Below are positions 23,548-33,339 of a stretch of DNA of 46,858 nucleotides, piece after piece. Below the pieces are notes generated by a model. It had not been told where the DNA came from. It made no database searches and saw only the letters and a list, made by a program, of their open reading frames with translations. The translations under genes and the position numbers were made by a program. Position 1 is the first letter of the stretch. Every line of letters begins with the position of its first letter. Source of the DNA: a virus; IMG/VR virus record IMGVR_UViG_3300029266_000517, positions 1-46,858 of that record. The stretch is one strand, 5' to 3'.

Positions 23548-25524
23548 TTAATTTATTGGATTACCAAAAGCATCCACATTAAGTTTTTTGTTAGTCTCTT
23601 GTCTCTTACTTGTTCTTTTAACTTCTTTTGAAGTTCCTTTACCTACAAGGAAAAATCCTAATCCTGATGTTTTAATATCTTCTTTTGTTGCTAGACTCCA
23701 AGAAGCTCGCTTAATATCATCTAATCCTTTTATTATTTGTGCACTAATCTCGTCTTCAGTTCCCTCCATATTAATTCTAGCAATTTCAACATTACCGTCT
23801 TTAACAGTAACTATATCACTACCTGCTTTTGCAGTACCAACTACAAGTTTGTTTCCTCCCGGAATTGATTTTAAAGCAGATTTAATTGCAGTTTCTGTTA
23901 AGGTTTCATCAAAGTTATTCTCATCATCTTTTACAAATGAATCAACACTTATGAATTTATCCATTTCTCTTAAGAATGTATCTTCTTGTGTTTCATCTAT
24001 TTTTTGATTACTTGCTCCAAATCCTTTTGATTCAGCATTAAAACTTCTTTGAGGATTAGTTGAACTTGATTTCAATAAAGTATCTATATTATCAATTTTC
24101 TTTGTAGCAAAGAAATTGGCTGCTCCTGTAACCCAAGCATCTTGTGTCAATCCTGTGTTTGTGTTATCCGCAAAATCTAACTCTTCAGGTTGTCTACCAT
24201 CTGTATATGTAATAATTACAGACTTAGCGTTTCTGTCAATGGTATCTATTGCAGGATTAGAACTTCTTAAGAAATCTATCGCTTCATCTACCTCAGCAGC
24301 ATTACCATAATAAAGCTTAGCAACATTAGAAAGAGATGACTTTTCACCACCTACTTTATTAGCGTTGTTTGTGTCATTTGTAGTAGGAGATTTGTAATCA
24401 TTAACTGATACTGCTTTTTTCTCTCTATTAACTTTGTTTCTAATAGCCGTACGCATATAAGCATATACCTCATCCTCTTGTTGTTTGGAGTTAGGGTTTA
24501 TGCTCTCATCAAAAACAGGCACAACTGTGCCTCCTTCTCTGCTCATTAGTATTAAACTCTTATCTTTTTTTGCTTCTTCTACATCAAAAGTAAAACTGTA
24601 TTCTTTATTGTCTTTGTCAGCTACTACAAAATCAGTAAGTACAGATGAGATGTTATATCCATTTCCTGAGAGCTGACCTTTAATCCAATCGTTCTCAGCC
24701 GAAAGATATAAGTTTGCAACTTCACCTTCTTCTGTTGTTAGGCCTAAGTTTTCCATGTCGCTTTTAGAAAGCTTTTTTGAAAACGGGTCTATAGATGTAA
24801 TTAACTGACCTGCAGAAGTTCTACCACCTGTTACTTTAGCAATTTCTGTCCACGCTCCTGTAGCTTCTACCCATTTTGAAGTAGCTGCCTCAACATTGTA
24901 TTTATCAAAAGTACCTGTTATTTGACCACGCAATGCACTTACTGCAACTAAATCATTAGGGTTTGAAGATATTGTGGTTAATCCTGTGTCTTTATTTTTT
25001 TCTCTATAACCTGCACTAACTTTTCCTGTTTGTGGATTAATGACTAATTCACTTCTATTAAAATTTGCAAATCCTTCAGCATTCTCCATAAGCCACACTT
25101 CCATTTTCTGAGAAGCGGTAGCAGGGTCTTGGCTTTTAAACCTTTCCATTTTAGTAGCGTACTGTGCTTGATAGTCTTCAATTAAATTAAAAGCATTTTC
25201 AGTTCCGTCAAGTAAATTTTGACGCATTTGAGTATATTCATATTGGTCTATACCTCCTGCTCTTAATAACTTATCTTGTACAAGAGTAACTTCTCTTGCA
25301 TTATCAGCATAGGCAATACCCCAATTTCTAATAGTATCACTTTCTCCTTGAGGAATGACATCTAAAGTTTTTTGAAATTGTCTTGTGGCTTCATTAATAG
25401 CACCCTTCTTGTCAATCCTTGTTTGTATTTCATCTTGAACTACGTCAGATAACTGTGTTGTTACCTCAGCCCAATTTATTGCTGCCTGAGGGTCTCTCGG
25501 TTGATATTTATAGTATGTTGCCAT
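23548..25524 (-). CDS. Putative internal virion protein (gp15-like position, 658 aa)
   Basis: A 658-residue soluble protein with no transmembrane segments. Its N-terminal ~200 residues are helical (ITTQ-type polar helices after MATYYKYQPRD), and the C-terminus is basic. I recognise no domain. It lies between the 289-aa and the 3097-aa proteins with 0-8 nt gaps, as gp15 lies between gp14 and gp16 in T7-like phages, and its length is close to gp15. On that basis it is probably an ejected core or channel protein. Confidence 0.6.
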   Translation of the reverse strand: MATYYKYQPRDPQAAINWAEVTTQLSDVVQDEIQTRIDKKGAINEATRQFQKTLDVIPQGESDTIRNWGIAYADNAREVTLVQDKLLRAGGIDQYEYTQMRQNLLDGTENAFNLIEDYQAQYATKMERFKSQDPATASQKMEVWLMENAEGFANFNRSELVINPQTGKVSAGYREKNKDTGLTTISSNPNDLVAVSALRGQITGTFDKYNVEAATSKWVEATGAWTEIAKVTGGRTSAGQLITSIDPFSKKLSKSDMENLGLTTEEGEVANLYLSAENDWIKGQLSGNGYNISSVLTDFVVADKDNKEYSFTFDVEEAKKDKSLILMSREGGTVVPVFDESINPNSKQQEDEVYAYMRTAIRNKVNREKKAVSVNDYKSPTTNDTNNANKVGGEKSSLSNVAKLYYGNAAEVDEAIDFLRSSNPAIDTIDRNAKSVIITYTDGRQPEELDFADNTNTGLTQDAWVTGAANFFATKKIDNIDTLLKSSSTNPQRSFNAESKGFGASNQKIDETQEDTFLREMDKFISVDSFVKDDENNFDETLTETAIKSALKSIPGGNKLVVGTAKAGSDIVTVKDGNVEIARINMEGTEDEISAQIIKGLDDIKRASWSLATKEDIKTSGLGFFLVGKGTSKEVKRTSKRQETNKKLNVDAFGNPIN

Positions 25525-26394
25525 TTATAGTCTTACATTTTTTAGATAGTCAAATGGGTCTTGAAAAGTTTTTGGTGCATAATTTCTAGACAAAGGATTG
25601 CCCAATTGGTCTATTGCTTGTTGAAAATCAAATTTTGCTTTTTTCTCAATTGGATTAAGAACAGGAGCTACGGGAGCAACTACGCCACCTGCCCCAACTA
25701 CAGGAGCTGCGCCGGCTTTCCCTTTGGTCTCTGCTTCTAATTTAGCTGCTTCTTCTGCGGCTTTAATTTGAGCTTGTTTGTCCAATGCGGCTTGTTCAAT
25801 CTCTGCATCCTCAATAGCTTGTTTGTCTTTAGAGTATAAAGCAAAAGCATTTATACCATCTGCTACTGCACCGATAGTGTTATTAAGTCCTTGTGTATTT
25901 TGTATTGCTGCTCTATTTTCAAAAGCTGCTGCAGCTTGCTGAGCACCTGCGACCTCTTGTAAGTCCATACCAACACTTATATCTCTAAGTCTTGAATCTT
26001 CTTCTGCTTTCTGTGCTTCAAGGTCGAATAAATCTTTATTCATTTCATCACGAATCTGACCTTGACCTTCTTGTTGTTGTGCTAATACTCTTCCTGCGGT
26101 AGCCGCTCCTCCTCTTTCGCTTTCAACACCTGCTTCTAATGCCTGTGCTCCTGCTGATAGCATTGCTTCTCTTTGTCTTTCGTAAGGTTCTTTGTTTATT
26201 GATAAAGCATCTGCGAAATTAACTTCAAGCTTTCTTCGTGCTTCCTCCATTTTTTTGTCAGCATCTCTTTCTGCTGCTTCTGCCGCACTTCTTGCTCGGT
26301 TTGCCGCAGTAAATGACATGATTGCTCCTGTTCCTTTTGCAGCAACACCAACTCCTGCAGAAATTAATAATGCCGTACCTGTTGCAATTCCCAT
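25525..26394 (-). CDS. Putative internal virion protein (gp14-like, alanine-rich)
   Basis: A 289-residue protein. The N-terminus (GIATGTALLISAGVGVAAKG, residues 2-21) is a glycine-rich hydrophobic segment, followed by a long alanine/glutamate-rich helical region (about 30-235), an Ala/Pro/Val linker, and a C-terminus with GNPLSRNYAPK. Small, alanine-rich proteins with an N-terminal membrane-active helix are typical of T7 gp14 counterparts, which enter the outer membrane during DNA ejection. Genes on both sides follow without gaps. Confidence 0.65.
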   Translation of the reverse strand: MGIATGTALLISAGVGVAAKGTGAIMSFTAANRARSAAEAAERDADKKMEEARRKLEVNFADALSINKEPYERQREAMLSAGAQALEAGVESERGGAATAGRVLAQQQEGQGQIRDEMNKDLFDLEAQKAEEDSRLRDISVGMDLQEVAGAQQAAAAFENRAAIQNTQGLNNTIGAVADGINAFALYSKDKQAIEDAEIEQAALDKQAQIKAAEEAAKLEAETKGKAGAAPVVGAGGVVAPVAPVLNPIEKKAKFDFQQAIDQLGNPLSRNYAPKTFQDPFDYLKNVRL

Positions 26395-26395
26395 A

Positions 26396-26806
26396 TTATA
26401 ATAGTTTTATCATCTCTTTATTGTAGCTATCTCCCTGTGCATACCCTTGCTTTTCATATGTCTCAATTAAGCTATTGCTTTTAATTAAAGCATATGCATA
26501 TTTTGCTCCTGTAGACTTTGCTGCTTCTGTTAATCTTTCAATTAACAAGCCCATAGCTTCCTTTCGCTGAGGTTTTTTTCTGTATGTTTTACTTGATATA
26601 ATCCAATCAATCCAAGCTACTTTTGAATTGGTATTGTAAATATATCCGGCACATATTGGAATATCATCATCAAAAATAATAATACCTCCTGTTCCATTTT
26701 CAGGAAGAAAGTCTTTTAATGGAGCATCCCATCCCCAATCTTGCCACCACCCTAATAATATATTGTCATAATTATCGTCAGTAATCTGCTTTATATTAAA
26801 TTTCAT
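26396..26806 (-). CDS. GNAT-fold acetyltransferase-like protein
   Basis: A 136-residue protein. Strand GGIIIFDDDIPICAGYIYN, then WIDWIIS, an R-K-x-Q-R-K-E-A-M segment at the usual acetyl-CoA loop (R/QxxGxG/A) position, and C-terminal ETYEKQGYAQG (LYEKxGF-like) are the GNAT pattern. The CoA loop is less canonical than usual. In several T7-like phages a small protein of this kind stands at the gp13 position before the ejection proteins, as here. It may be structural rather than enzymatic. A promoter box lies directly upstream. Confidence 0.7.
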   Translation of the reverse strand: MKFNIKQITDDNYDNILLGWWQDWGWDAPLKDFLPENGTGGIIIFDDDIPICAGYIYNTNSKVAWIDWIISSKTYRKKPQRKEAMGLLIERLTEAAKSTGAKYAYALIKSNSLIETYEKQGYAQGDSYNKEMIKLL

Positions 26807-26813
26807 TTACTAG

Positions 26814-26821
26814 CAAAGATA
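26814..26821 (-). promoter_or_regulatory. TAnnTTTG promoter box before the ejection genes
   Basis: TATCTTTG on the - strand, ending 8 nt before the GNAT start at 26806, in the only gap of this part of the operon. The leader would be extremely short. It would give a separate transcript for the GNAT and ejection genes. I did not find a convincing -33 TTG. Confidence 0.45.
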
Positions 26822-26827
26822 GTAAAT

Positions 26828-27607
26828 TTATGGGTAGCTTTTCATTACTTCAGACTCTACCGTAAAAAGGTTTATAGGGATTGTGTCTACATTTGTAATT
26901 GTGAAGACACCGTAGTGTCCTAATATACCGTGCGATTCTGCTACTGCATTTTTAATGTATAAGAAAAAAGCATCTTGAATTGGTATCGCTACTGCAGGTG
27001 CTGCAATATTTATCACTATATTATTTACGCCATTTGGCAAATCAATATTTATTGATGTTATTGTTCCTGCTAACTGAGGAGCGGTATATGGTGGCAATGC
27101 AAAATAAAGCGCATCTCCAACTGACATTATTGTAGACAAATCTGTAGACAAATCAAAAGAAACTATTGTTCCCCCTGTAACTGACTCACTTCGTCCAATA
27201 CCATTTAAAGAACGTAAAACGTATTCACTAGCTTGTGCAGGAATAGTTCCTGCGTTTCTTACAAAAGCATAAAAACTTCCTTCTTTTTCTTCATAATAAG
27301 ATGCTTCAACAAAACCTCCTACTTGTATATCACTAGCAAGCGTAATAGACCATCTTGAATCTCCCTCTAAATTAATTGTTTTAAAAATTTTATTTTCAAG
27401 AGGATTATCATTAAAAACAGATGTAACAGTACTATTGTATTGAACACCGTAGAAGTTGTTTCGTGTTTCGTTTGTGTTATGACGGTAAAGGTTACCCCCG
27501 TTAAATGAATAGAAGTAGTTATTCATACCTATCATGTAATCAGGGTCATAAGAATAGAATGAAGGCCATCCATTTACTCCTTCGTCATATACTAAAGTGT
27601 TTGCCAT
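26828..27607 (-). CDS. Putative tail/virion structural protein (259 aa)
   Basis: A 259-residue beta-rich protein. The N-terminus (YDEGVNGWPSFYSYDPDYM, then NNYFYSFNGGNLYRHN) has the look of a conserved virion protein that I recall from crAss-like and related phages, with paired aromatic/glycine repeats. No enzymatic motif is present. It is followed in the operon by the ejection genes and preceded by a small membrane protein. An inverted repeat of GTGTC/GACAC half-sites lies in its 3' part (26883-26920). Confidence 0.6.
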   Translation of the reverse strand: MANTLVYDEGVNGWPSFYSYDPDYMIGMNNYFYSFNGGNLYRHNTNETRNNFYGVQYNSTVTSVFNDNPLENKIFKTINLEGDSRWSITLASDIQVGGFVEASYYEEKEGSFYAFVRNAGTIPAQASEYVLRSLNGIGRSESVTGGTIVSFDLSTDLSTIMSVGDALYFALPPYTAPQLAGTITSINIDLPNGVNNIVINIAAPAVAIPIQDAFFLYIKNAVAESHGILGHYGVFTITNVDTIPINLFTVESEVMKSYP

Positions 27608-27610
27608 TAT

Positions 27611-27838
27611 TTATTTTTTAATATTATTTCCATTTTGTTTCCAATCTATCCAAAAACCTACCGCAACCATTAAGTGTAAAAATATAGATAAACCATATTC
27701 ATACATATTATGCCATGTTGCAAAATGTAAGTGTACATGGCCTATCACCCAAAACGGTATAGCCATTTGTTGACTGTACCATATTAAAAAGAATATTACA
27801 AATCTTTTTATTCCGCACAATGTACTATATCTCCGCAT
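27611..27838 (-). CDS. Small membrane protein (holin candidate)
   Basis: A 75-residue protein with two hydrophobic helices (about residues 10-30 and 46-64), a histidine-rich loop between them (GHVHLHFATWHN) and a charged C-terminus (WKQNGNNIKK). Two-helix membrane proteins of this size in the late operon are often holins, and no other lysis gene is visible, so this is a candidate. The histidine cluster is unusual and could bind metal. The start overlaps the preceding gene by 31 nt. Confidence 0.5.
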   Translation of the reverse strand: MRRYSTLCGIKRFVIFFLIWYSQQMAIPFWVIGHVHLHFATWHNMYEYGLSIFLHLMVAVGFWIDWKQNGNNIKK

Positions 27839-28923
27839 TCATAAACTATTCCGTTAGTCGCAGTTGCATCAGGTGTTGCTCCTGAATTTAATTGTTGAAT
27901 TGTTCCACAATAAGTTGCTCCTACTCCCGGTGTTCCTACTTGAAATTGAATAACATCTCCAATTACATTATTGAATGTATTTGCAACTGTGTAATCTAAA
28001 GCACTTGTACAATCTCTAAGTTGAGCAGTATCACAGTTTGCTATTTCTTCTATAATACCATTAGTTACTTTAATATATTTTGCACTATCTATTCCATAAT
28101 AACCATTGGCTGCTTCTAACACTCCATTTGTGTCTTGAAATACGAAATCATGCAATGCAGGAACTCCTGCAGTACCTGTTACAGGCATATTATAAAGAAG
28201 TGAGTCTCTAACTTTTGCACAAGCTCCTCCTGATTCTGCATTATCAACAGTTGTGGTATTAAAGCTTATTAACTTTTGAGGACAGTCTACAGTAACATTC
28301 CATCCTGTAGTTGGGCAAGGCCCAATCATTTCTAGACTTATAACACTTGGAGTTGCAGCAGGCTTTGGTATAGCCATTGTACAAATCCCCGGAGAAGTTG
28401 CAGTTAATGCAAGTTGACCGGATATTATATTTCTACTATCTGTAGCTCCACTATCTACAAAAGCTCCTCCTACATAAGTATTAATAGGAACATTTGAAAT
28501 AAGTTTTGGTAAGCCACAATTTGAAGTAGTAGCACCTACGTAAGTTGGAGTTCCGTTTTTTAATCCTTGTAAATAACCATAAATCTCAGAACTAAGTTTA
28601 TTATTAACTACACTATTATAAGTTGCCTTTATACCATCAGGTATTCCTGAAGGCACAAAACGAATTCTAACTGCTCCTGTATCAGAACCAAGATTTACAT
28701 CAAGACGAAAAATACCTGTTCCTCCTGCTGCTGAAACACTTGTTCCACAAGCAGTTGAACAACTATCACATATTTGTTCTGCTAATAATACACCATTTAA
28801 TTGTTGTCTGCTTATAACTGAATCTGAATAAAATTGGTCAGGTGCAAGTGTCGTTAATGCAATATCTGCATAAACTGAAGTAGAGTTATTTAATGTTAAT
28901 CCGTCTAAATAAAATGTTGCCAT
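27808..28923 (-). CDS. Putative tail structural protein, Cys-rich segment (371 aa)
   Basis: A 371-residue protein, beta-rich, with a cysteine cluster near the N-terminus (EQICDSCSTACG, about 49-60) and scattered Cys further on. The opening (MATFYLDGLTLNNSTSVYAD) and the Cys cluster recall tail-associated proteins of crAss-like phages. I set the start at 28923 because a recurrent A/T leader (AAATAAATCAAATT) directly precedes it; a frame open to 28965 exists. It follows the 1466-aa protein by 14 nt, so the two likely act in the same tail structure. Confidence 0.6.
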   Translation of the reverse strand: MATFYLDGLTLNNSTSVYADIALTTLAPDQFYSDSVISRQQLNGVLLAEQICDSCSTACGTSVSAAGGTGIFRLDVNLGSDTGAVRIRFVPSGIPDGIKATYNSVVNNKLSSEIYGYLQGLKNGTPTYVGATTSNCGLPKLISNVPINTYVGGAFVDSGATDSRNIISGQLALTATSPGICTMAIPKPAATPSVISLEMIGPCPTTGWNVTVDCPQKLISFNTTTVDNAESGGACAKVRDSLLYNMPVTGTAGVPALHDFVFQDTNGVLEAANGYYGIDSAKYIKVTNGIIEEIANCDTAQLRDCTSALDYTVANTFNNVIGDVIQFQVGTPGVGATYCGTIQQLNSGATPDATATNGIVYECGDIVHCAE

Positions 28924-28937
28924 AATTTGATTTATTT

Positions 28938-31900
28938 TTAAGTTGGTTGTGATACACAACAACAAGCGTTAATTGCATTTGAACCAACACATAAGTCTAT
29001 TCCTGTACTACTTCTATAATCCCAAATTAGATATAACTTGCTACCTGTACTAGGCATTCTAAAAGATGCCGTATAAGCAGTATTACCATTTGTTGGGGTT
29101 ACAATAGGTGTTACAAGTGTTGAAGCCGTTACCAATGAATTTATATCAGCAGCATTATTACCATAAGCAGTATCGGTTCTTAAGAATCTAAATGAATCTT
29201 CTTTTACTAAGAAATCATAATCATCAAATCCAACTTTGTTTGATAGCATTGTTATTAAAGCATTGTCGGCAGGAATTACTCCTCCTCCTTGGAATCCTTT
29301 AATTTCTTTAAATAAAGATACAATTGGTGAAGCACCTGTTAAGAATTCTACACTTTCCGTATGTAACGGAGAAATAAATGTTCCATCTGACCATCTATAT
29401 TCATCTGTAATAAACTTACCTCCGTCATTGTTGGAGTTTAAGTGAATTAGATTTATTGTAATTTCTTTAGAATCCGGACACTCATACGTTAATTCAATTG
29501 TTCCCGTTCCTAGAGTTTCTAATACTACATCAACAGTATCAACATTAACTTGGTTTTTATTAAATGTTAACACTCCATTTGCAACTACGCTTCCTGTTGT
29601 AAAAGTTTGTGCATTATATGTAGCTGATACAATAATAGGATTGCCTTCTGCTGAAAGAAATGAGTAACGTAAATCAACCTCTCCAACAAGAGCACCTAGG
29701 CTAACACAGAACTCATATCTATTACTTCCTAGCGATGTATAGGTCTGTGTAATACCACAACTTATACAAGGTATAGGATTAGGTGTTTTAATATTATTAT
29801 TGCTTAAAACGTACTCATTCATGTAAGGGTCAAACCCTCCTAGTTTTTGAGTTTCAAAAGAAGACGTAAATAAATCTCTAAAATATCCTCTTAATCCAAC
29901 TTTTGATACTACTACTAATTGTTCGCTTTTAGCACTTGTTCCTTTTAACAATATTACTGCACCTCTTTTGGCATCAGTAAAATATTTAGAATCACCATAT
30001 AGTGCAAAACTTTCAGGATTTGAACTAATACCATATTCTTCAATTCTTGCTATCTGAGTTCCTAAAACTAAAGGAACTGTAGTTAATAAATTTCCTGCAC
30101 CTGCATCAGAAAGTAAATTCTTTCCTGACAAGACATAAGATATTTTATCTTCCTGCAAAACAAGAACATCTGTCTCTCTTGCAAAAAGTTTTTGAATAGG
30201 CCCAAACGATGCTTCTAATGCTTTAAAATTTAGCAAGCCTCCGTTAAACTCATTTAATTTATTAACGTTTGATTCTTCATTATAGATACCACTATAAGTA
30301 ATATCTGAAAATCTTTCTGCTTGTTGGAACTCTGTACCTTGAGTTGTAAGTGCTCGATTACCTAACACTAATGGTCTTCCTGTAATAGAATCTTGTATTT
30401 TAAAACTTTCTACACCATTCCCAAAAGCAAAACAATTAAAGAAATCTGTTTTAATTATTGCAGGAGTATTAGTTGCTATAACTTGATTTTGTGTATTACC
30501 TGTATGTTGACCTAAAGCATCTATAGGAAATGAATCTGAAGACTCATACCATAAATCAGGTTCTGCATCTTGTGCATTTGATTCAAAAACAATTGCAGTT
30601 ACTGACCTTATAACAGTAATATTAACCTCTAAACGAGTTGCTTTTCTGTCGTTACCACCATACCCTTTAGTTGACCTTACTTGAAAGAAAGTACGTTGTT
30701 GAGGAGTTCCGGGAGAAGTTGTACCAACATAACAAGAAATTCTATTAACCTCACAACTTAAAAAGCCGGGAGTAGTTTGATAATTTGGGCCTGTAACACC
30801 TTCAACGTTTGTTTCTTGGCTTTCCAATGCAGCTCCTATATTATCTCCCTCAAACCATTCTTTAAAATTGTTATATAATGATGAGGAAGTAAATGTTGCA
30901 TCAACTTCCCAACGTTTTGCAGGAACGCCTCCTTTACCTTTTCTTCTGTTTTTAATAACCATTGTTATACGAGTACCTTGTGGTATTGTATAATCTATAA
31001 ATTGTCCGGGAATTGCAACGTTTTCTACATCAACAGGATAACTTATTGCTCGACATCCACCATTATTCGGCCCTACTACTTTTTCTCCATAAGCAATTAC
31101 AGGATAGTCTCCAAGCTGAGTATTAAAATTATTTGCTTGAATTTTCATATAAGTTCCTGCGGGAACTAATAAAGTTTCATCTGCAGAGCCAACAGGAGGA
31201 GGGTCTAAAAATTCTCGTGGTTGTGCTTTTTTCTCTAAAACAGTTGTTCTAGTACATCTTTGTCTAGGGCCATTCGTATCTGTTTTAACAAACAACTCAT
31301 CACCTTCTTCTATTTTTTGAGAATTCTGTCCGTCAACTAAAAAGAATGTTGCGCCTGATGATGGGTCTCTAAAAAAGAAATTTGAATATATTATATCATA
31401 TTCTGACTTATCAGGTTTAATACAAAACTTATATCTTTTAGCCCATGAAGGAGCTATTTGTTCCGTAGGAATGGTTACGCTTATAGTATTAACTGTATCA
31501 GATAAAGAACAAGGAACGTGTTGTGTGTTATTAGCACTTACAAGAGCTGATGATGACCTGTTAAATTCATCCATATAAACAATAGCCACTTCATAATCTC
31601 TATTGCTTTTTAAACTTTTAGGGTCTCCAATTTCTTGAAATGCTGATTGAGCAAGTCTTATGTCATAATATGCATAAACTGTTTGTGTAACATCTGCAGG
31701 AATTAAAGAGTCAACATACTGTACTGCAAGAAGTTGAAATGTAATTTTCTCTGAAGTAGGACTTGATATTATTTCAATAGGTTGGTTTACTGCACTAATA
31801 CCACTCTTAACTTTAAATAAATCATTTACGTCATTTTCAACTATACAATTAAATGCATCAGTAAACGTAGCTCCTTGACATGAATCTTGCACAGGCAAAA

Positions 31901-33338
31901 TACCTGCAACTGAACCAACTCTGTCTATAAAATCTGTATTAATTGAAAGTGCATATGCACTTGTATAATCTTGTTGAAGTGTATAAATAAAATTAACCTG
32001 AACGTCTGCCTGTTCTTCTGTTGGGAAAGGAGTTTGTCCGGTATAACTATTAAACTTAAAACTTATATCAATATCTATAACAGAACCTGCTTTTAAAACA
32101 AGACCTGTTAAGTCAATTGAAAATTTAGCTTTAGAAGTTACATTACCATCAATTGTAAAATTAGCATCTAATGTTTCTGTTTCTATTGTTGAACTACCTA
32201 CTTGTTGAGAATCTAATTCAAGAAAATATAAGAATTGAGTAGGAGTTGAAACTCCTTCAGAATTTACTCTTGCTAAGTCATAACCTTCTGTGTAGTTCCC
32301 ATACATAAGCCTATTCCCCATAAGGGTTTGAGCTTGAGCAATTTTAGGAACATTATCAAATAATCTTAATATTTCTCCTGAAGGTAATATTGTAAAAATC
32401 TTACTATTACTAAATGTAAAAGTATAATCTGTATTGTCAGCGTACCCTAAGTCTTCTTTGTTTAATTTCTCTATAACTTTAATTACAGAACTATTCATGT
32501 CCTTAAACAAAAGGTCTATCTCTGTAACAAGTGGCCCTCCTGAATTGTAAGTTACATCACACATGTTTGACGTGTTTAACATTCCTGCATTTAAAGCAGT
32601 AGCTAAATCATAATCAAATATGTTAGGAATAAAAGAAGGTTCACTAAACTGCGATGTTGCAGAATATTCACCATCTTCATATCTATATCTATATGCAAAA
32701 CAAATAAATCTGTTTTGTAAAAAATTATCTTCTGTATTGGTAAATAATGGAACAATACTCGGAGAAGTTGTTGGTGGTTTTTTAATCACCTTAATTGACT
32801 CCGCACTAAATCCATCTATATTCCCAACAGGATTCCCATAATTTTTTGTAATATTAAATTGTCTTGGAGGATTAATGTTGTCTGTAAAGAAAACTAAGTC
32901 TTCTATTTTGTCTACTCCTGTAATAAGAAATTTATTATCAAAGTCTAATGTGGTATTTACTCCACCTCCATCATTTATACTTATAATATGATAAGTAAGT
33001 AAATCAGTTATAGTATTGTATGACAATATCATATCTACTTTTCCTGTAATAGAAACTTCTACAGGTTCTGTATTAGATGTAATAAACCAATATACAGTTT
33101 CATTAGCACCATCCTCAAAAGCTCCAATACAACGAGCTCCTACTAAAAGAGTTCCTTCATATCTAATATCAGTAAGTTTGTCGTTTCCTTTTGTGTTCTC
33201 AACAACTCCTATTTCAGAACCTTCTGTAGAACCCATACGGATATTTAATGCATCAATGTACTCCCCGTTTGGCACGAGTCGTTCATCAACCATTTTGTTC
33301 ATTTTACCCTGTATAAAATTTCTTGAAAGATTTGCCAT
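28938..33338 (-). CDS. Large tail tube/nozzle-like protein (1466 aa)
   Basis: A 1466-residue protein. The N-terminus (NFIQGKMNKMVDERLVPNGE, then YIDALNI and EGSEIGVVENTKGN) is the pattern I associate with the tail tubular/stabilisation proteins of podovirus-like and crAss-like phages (counterparts of T7 gp12). RLMYGNYTEGYD near residue 340 fits the same group. Most of the chain is beta-rich. The C-terminal half shows further repeated domains and ends in a cysteine run (INACCCVSQ). It should form the tail tip or tail-tube shell through which the ejection proteins pass. Confidence 0.75.
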   Translation of the reverse strand: MANLSRNFIQGKMNKMVDERLVPNGEYIDALNIRMGSTEGSEIGVVENTKGNDKLTDIRYEGTLLVGARCIGAFEDGANETVYWFITSNTEPVEVSITGKVDMILSYNTITDLLTYHIISINDGGGVNTTLDFDNKFLITGVDKIEDLVFFTDNINPPRQFNITKNYGNPVGNIDGFSAESIKVIKKPPTTSPSIVPLFTNTEDNFLQNRFICFAYRYRYEDGEYSATSQFSEPSFIPNIFDYDLATALNAGMLNTSNMCDVTYNSGGPLVTEIDLLFKDMNSSVIKVIEKLNKEDLGYADNTDYTFTFSNSKIFTILPSGEILRLFDNVPKIAQAQTLMGNRLMYGNYTEGYDLARVNSEGVSTPTQFLYFLELDSQQVGSSTIETETLDANFTIDGNVTSKAKFSIDLTGLVLKAGSVIDIDISFKFNSYTGQTPFPTEEQADVQVNFIYTLQQDYTSAYALSINTDFIDRVGSVAGILPVQDSCQGATFTDAFNCIVENDVNDLFKVKSGISAVNQPIEIISSPTSEKITFQLLAVQYVDSLIPADVTQTVYAYYDIRLAQSAFQEIGDPKSLKSNRDYEVAIVYMDEFNRSSSALVSANNTQHVPCSLSDTVNTISVTIPTEQIAPSWAKRYKFCIKPDKSEYDIIYSNFFFRDPSSGATFFLVDGQNSQKIEEGDELFVKTDTNGPRQRCTRTTVLEKKAQPREFLDPPPVGSADETLLVPAGTYMKIQANNFNTQLGDYPVIAYGEKVVGPNNGGCRAISYPVDVENVAIPGQFIDYTIPQGTRITMVIKNRRKGKGGVPAKRWEVDATFTSSSLYNNFKEWFEGDNIGAALESQETNVEGVTGPNYQTTPGFLSCEVNRISCYVGTTSPGTPQQRTFFQVRSTKGYGGNDRKATRLEVNITVIRSVTAIVFESNAQDAEPDLWYESSDSFPIDALGQHTGNTQNQVIATNTPAIIKTDFFNCFAFGNGVESFKIQDSITGRPLVLGNRALTTQGTEFQQAERFSDITYSGIYNEESNVNKLNEFNGGLLNFKALEASFGPIQKLFARETDVLVLQEDKISYVLSGKNLLSDAGAGNLLTTVPLVLGTQIARIEEYGISSNPESFALYGDSKYFTDAKRGAVILLKGTSAKSEQLVVVSKVGLRGYFRDLFTSSFETQKLGGFDPYMNEYVLSNNNIKTPNPIPCISCGITQTYTSLGSNRYEFCVSLGALVGEVDLRYSFLSAEGNPIIVSATYNAQTFTTGSVVANGVLTFNKNQVNVDTVDVVLETLGTGTIELTYECPDSKEITINLIHLNSNNDGGKFITDEYRWSDGTFISPLHTESVEFLTGASPIVSLFKEIKGFQGGGVIPADNALITMLSNKVGFDDYDFLVKEDSFRFLRTDTAYGNNAADINSLVTASTLVTPIVTPTNGNTAYTASFRMPSTGSKLYLIWDYRSSTGIDLCVGSNAINACCCVSQPT

Positions 33339-33339
33339 A

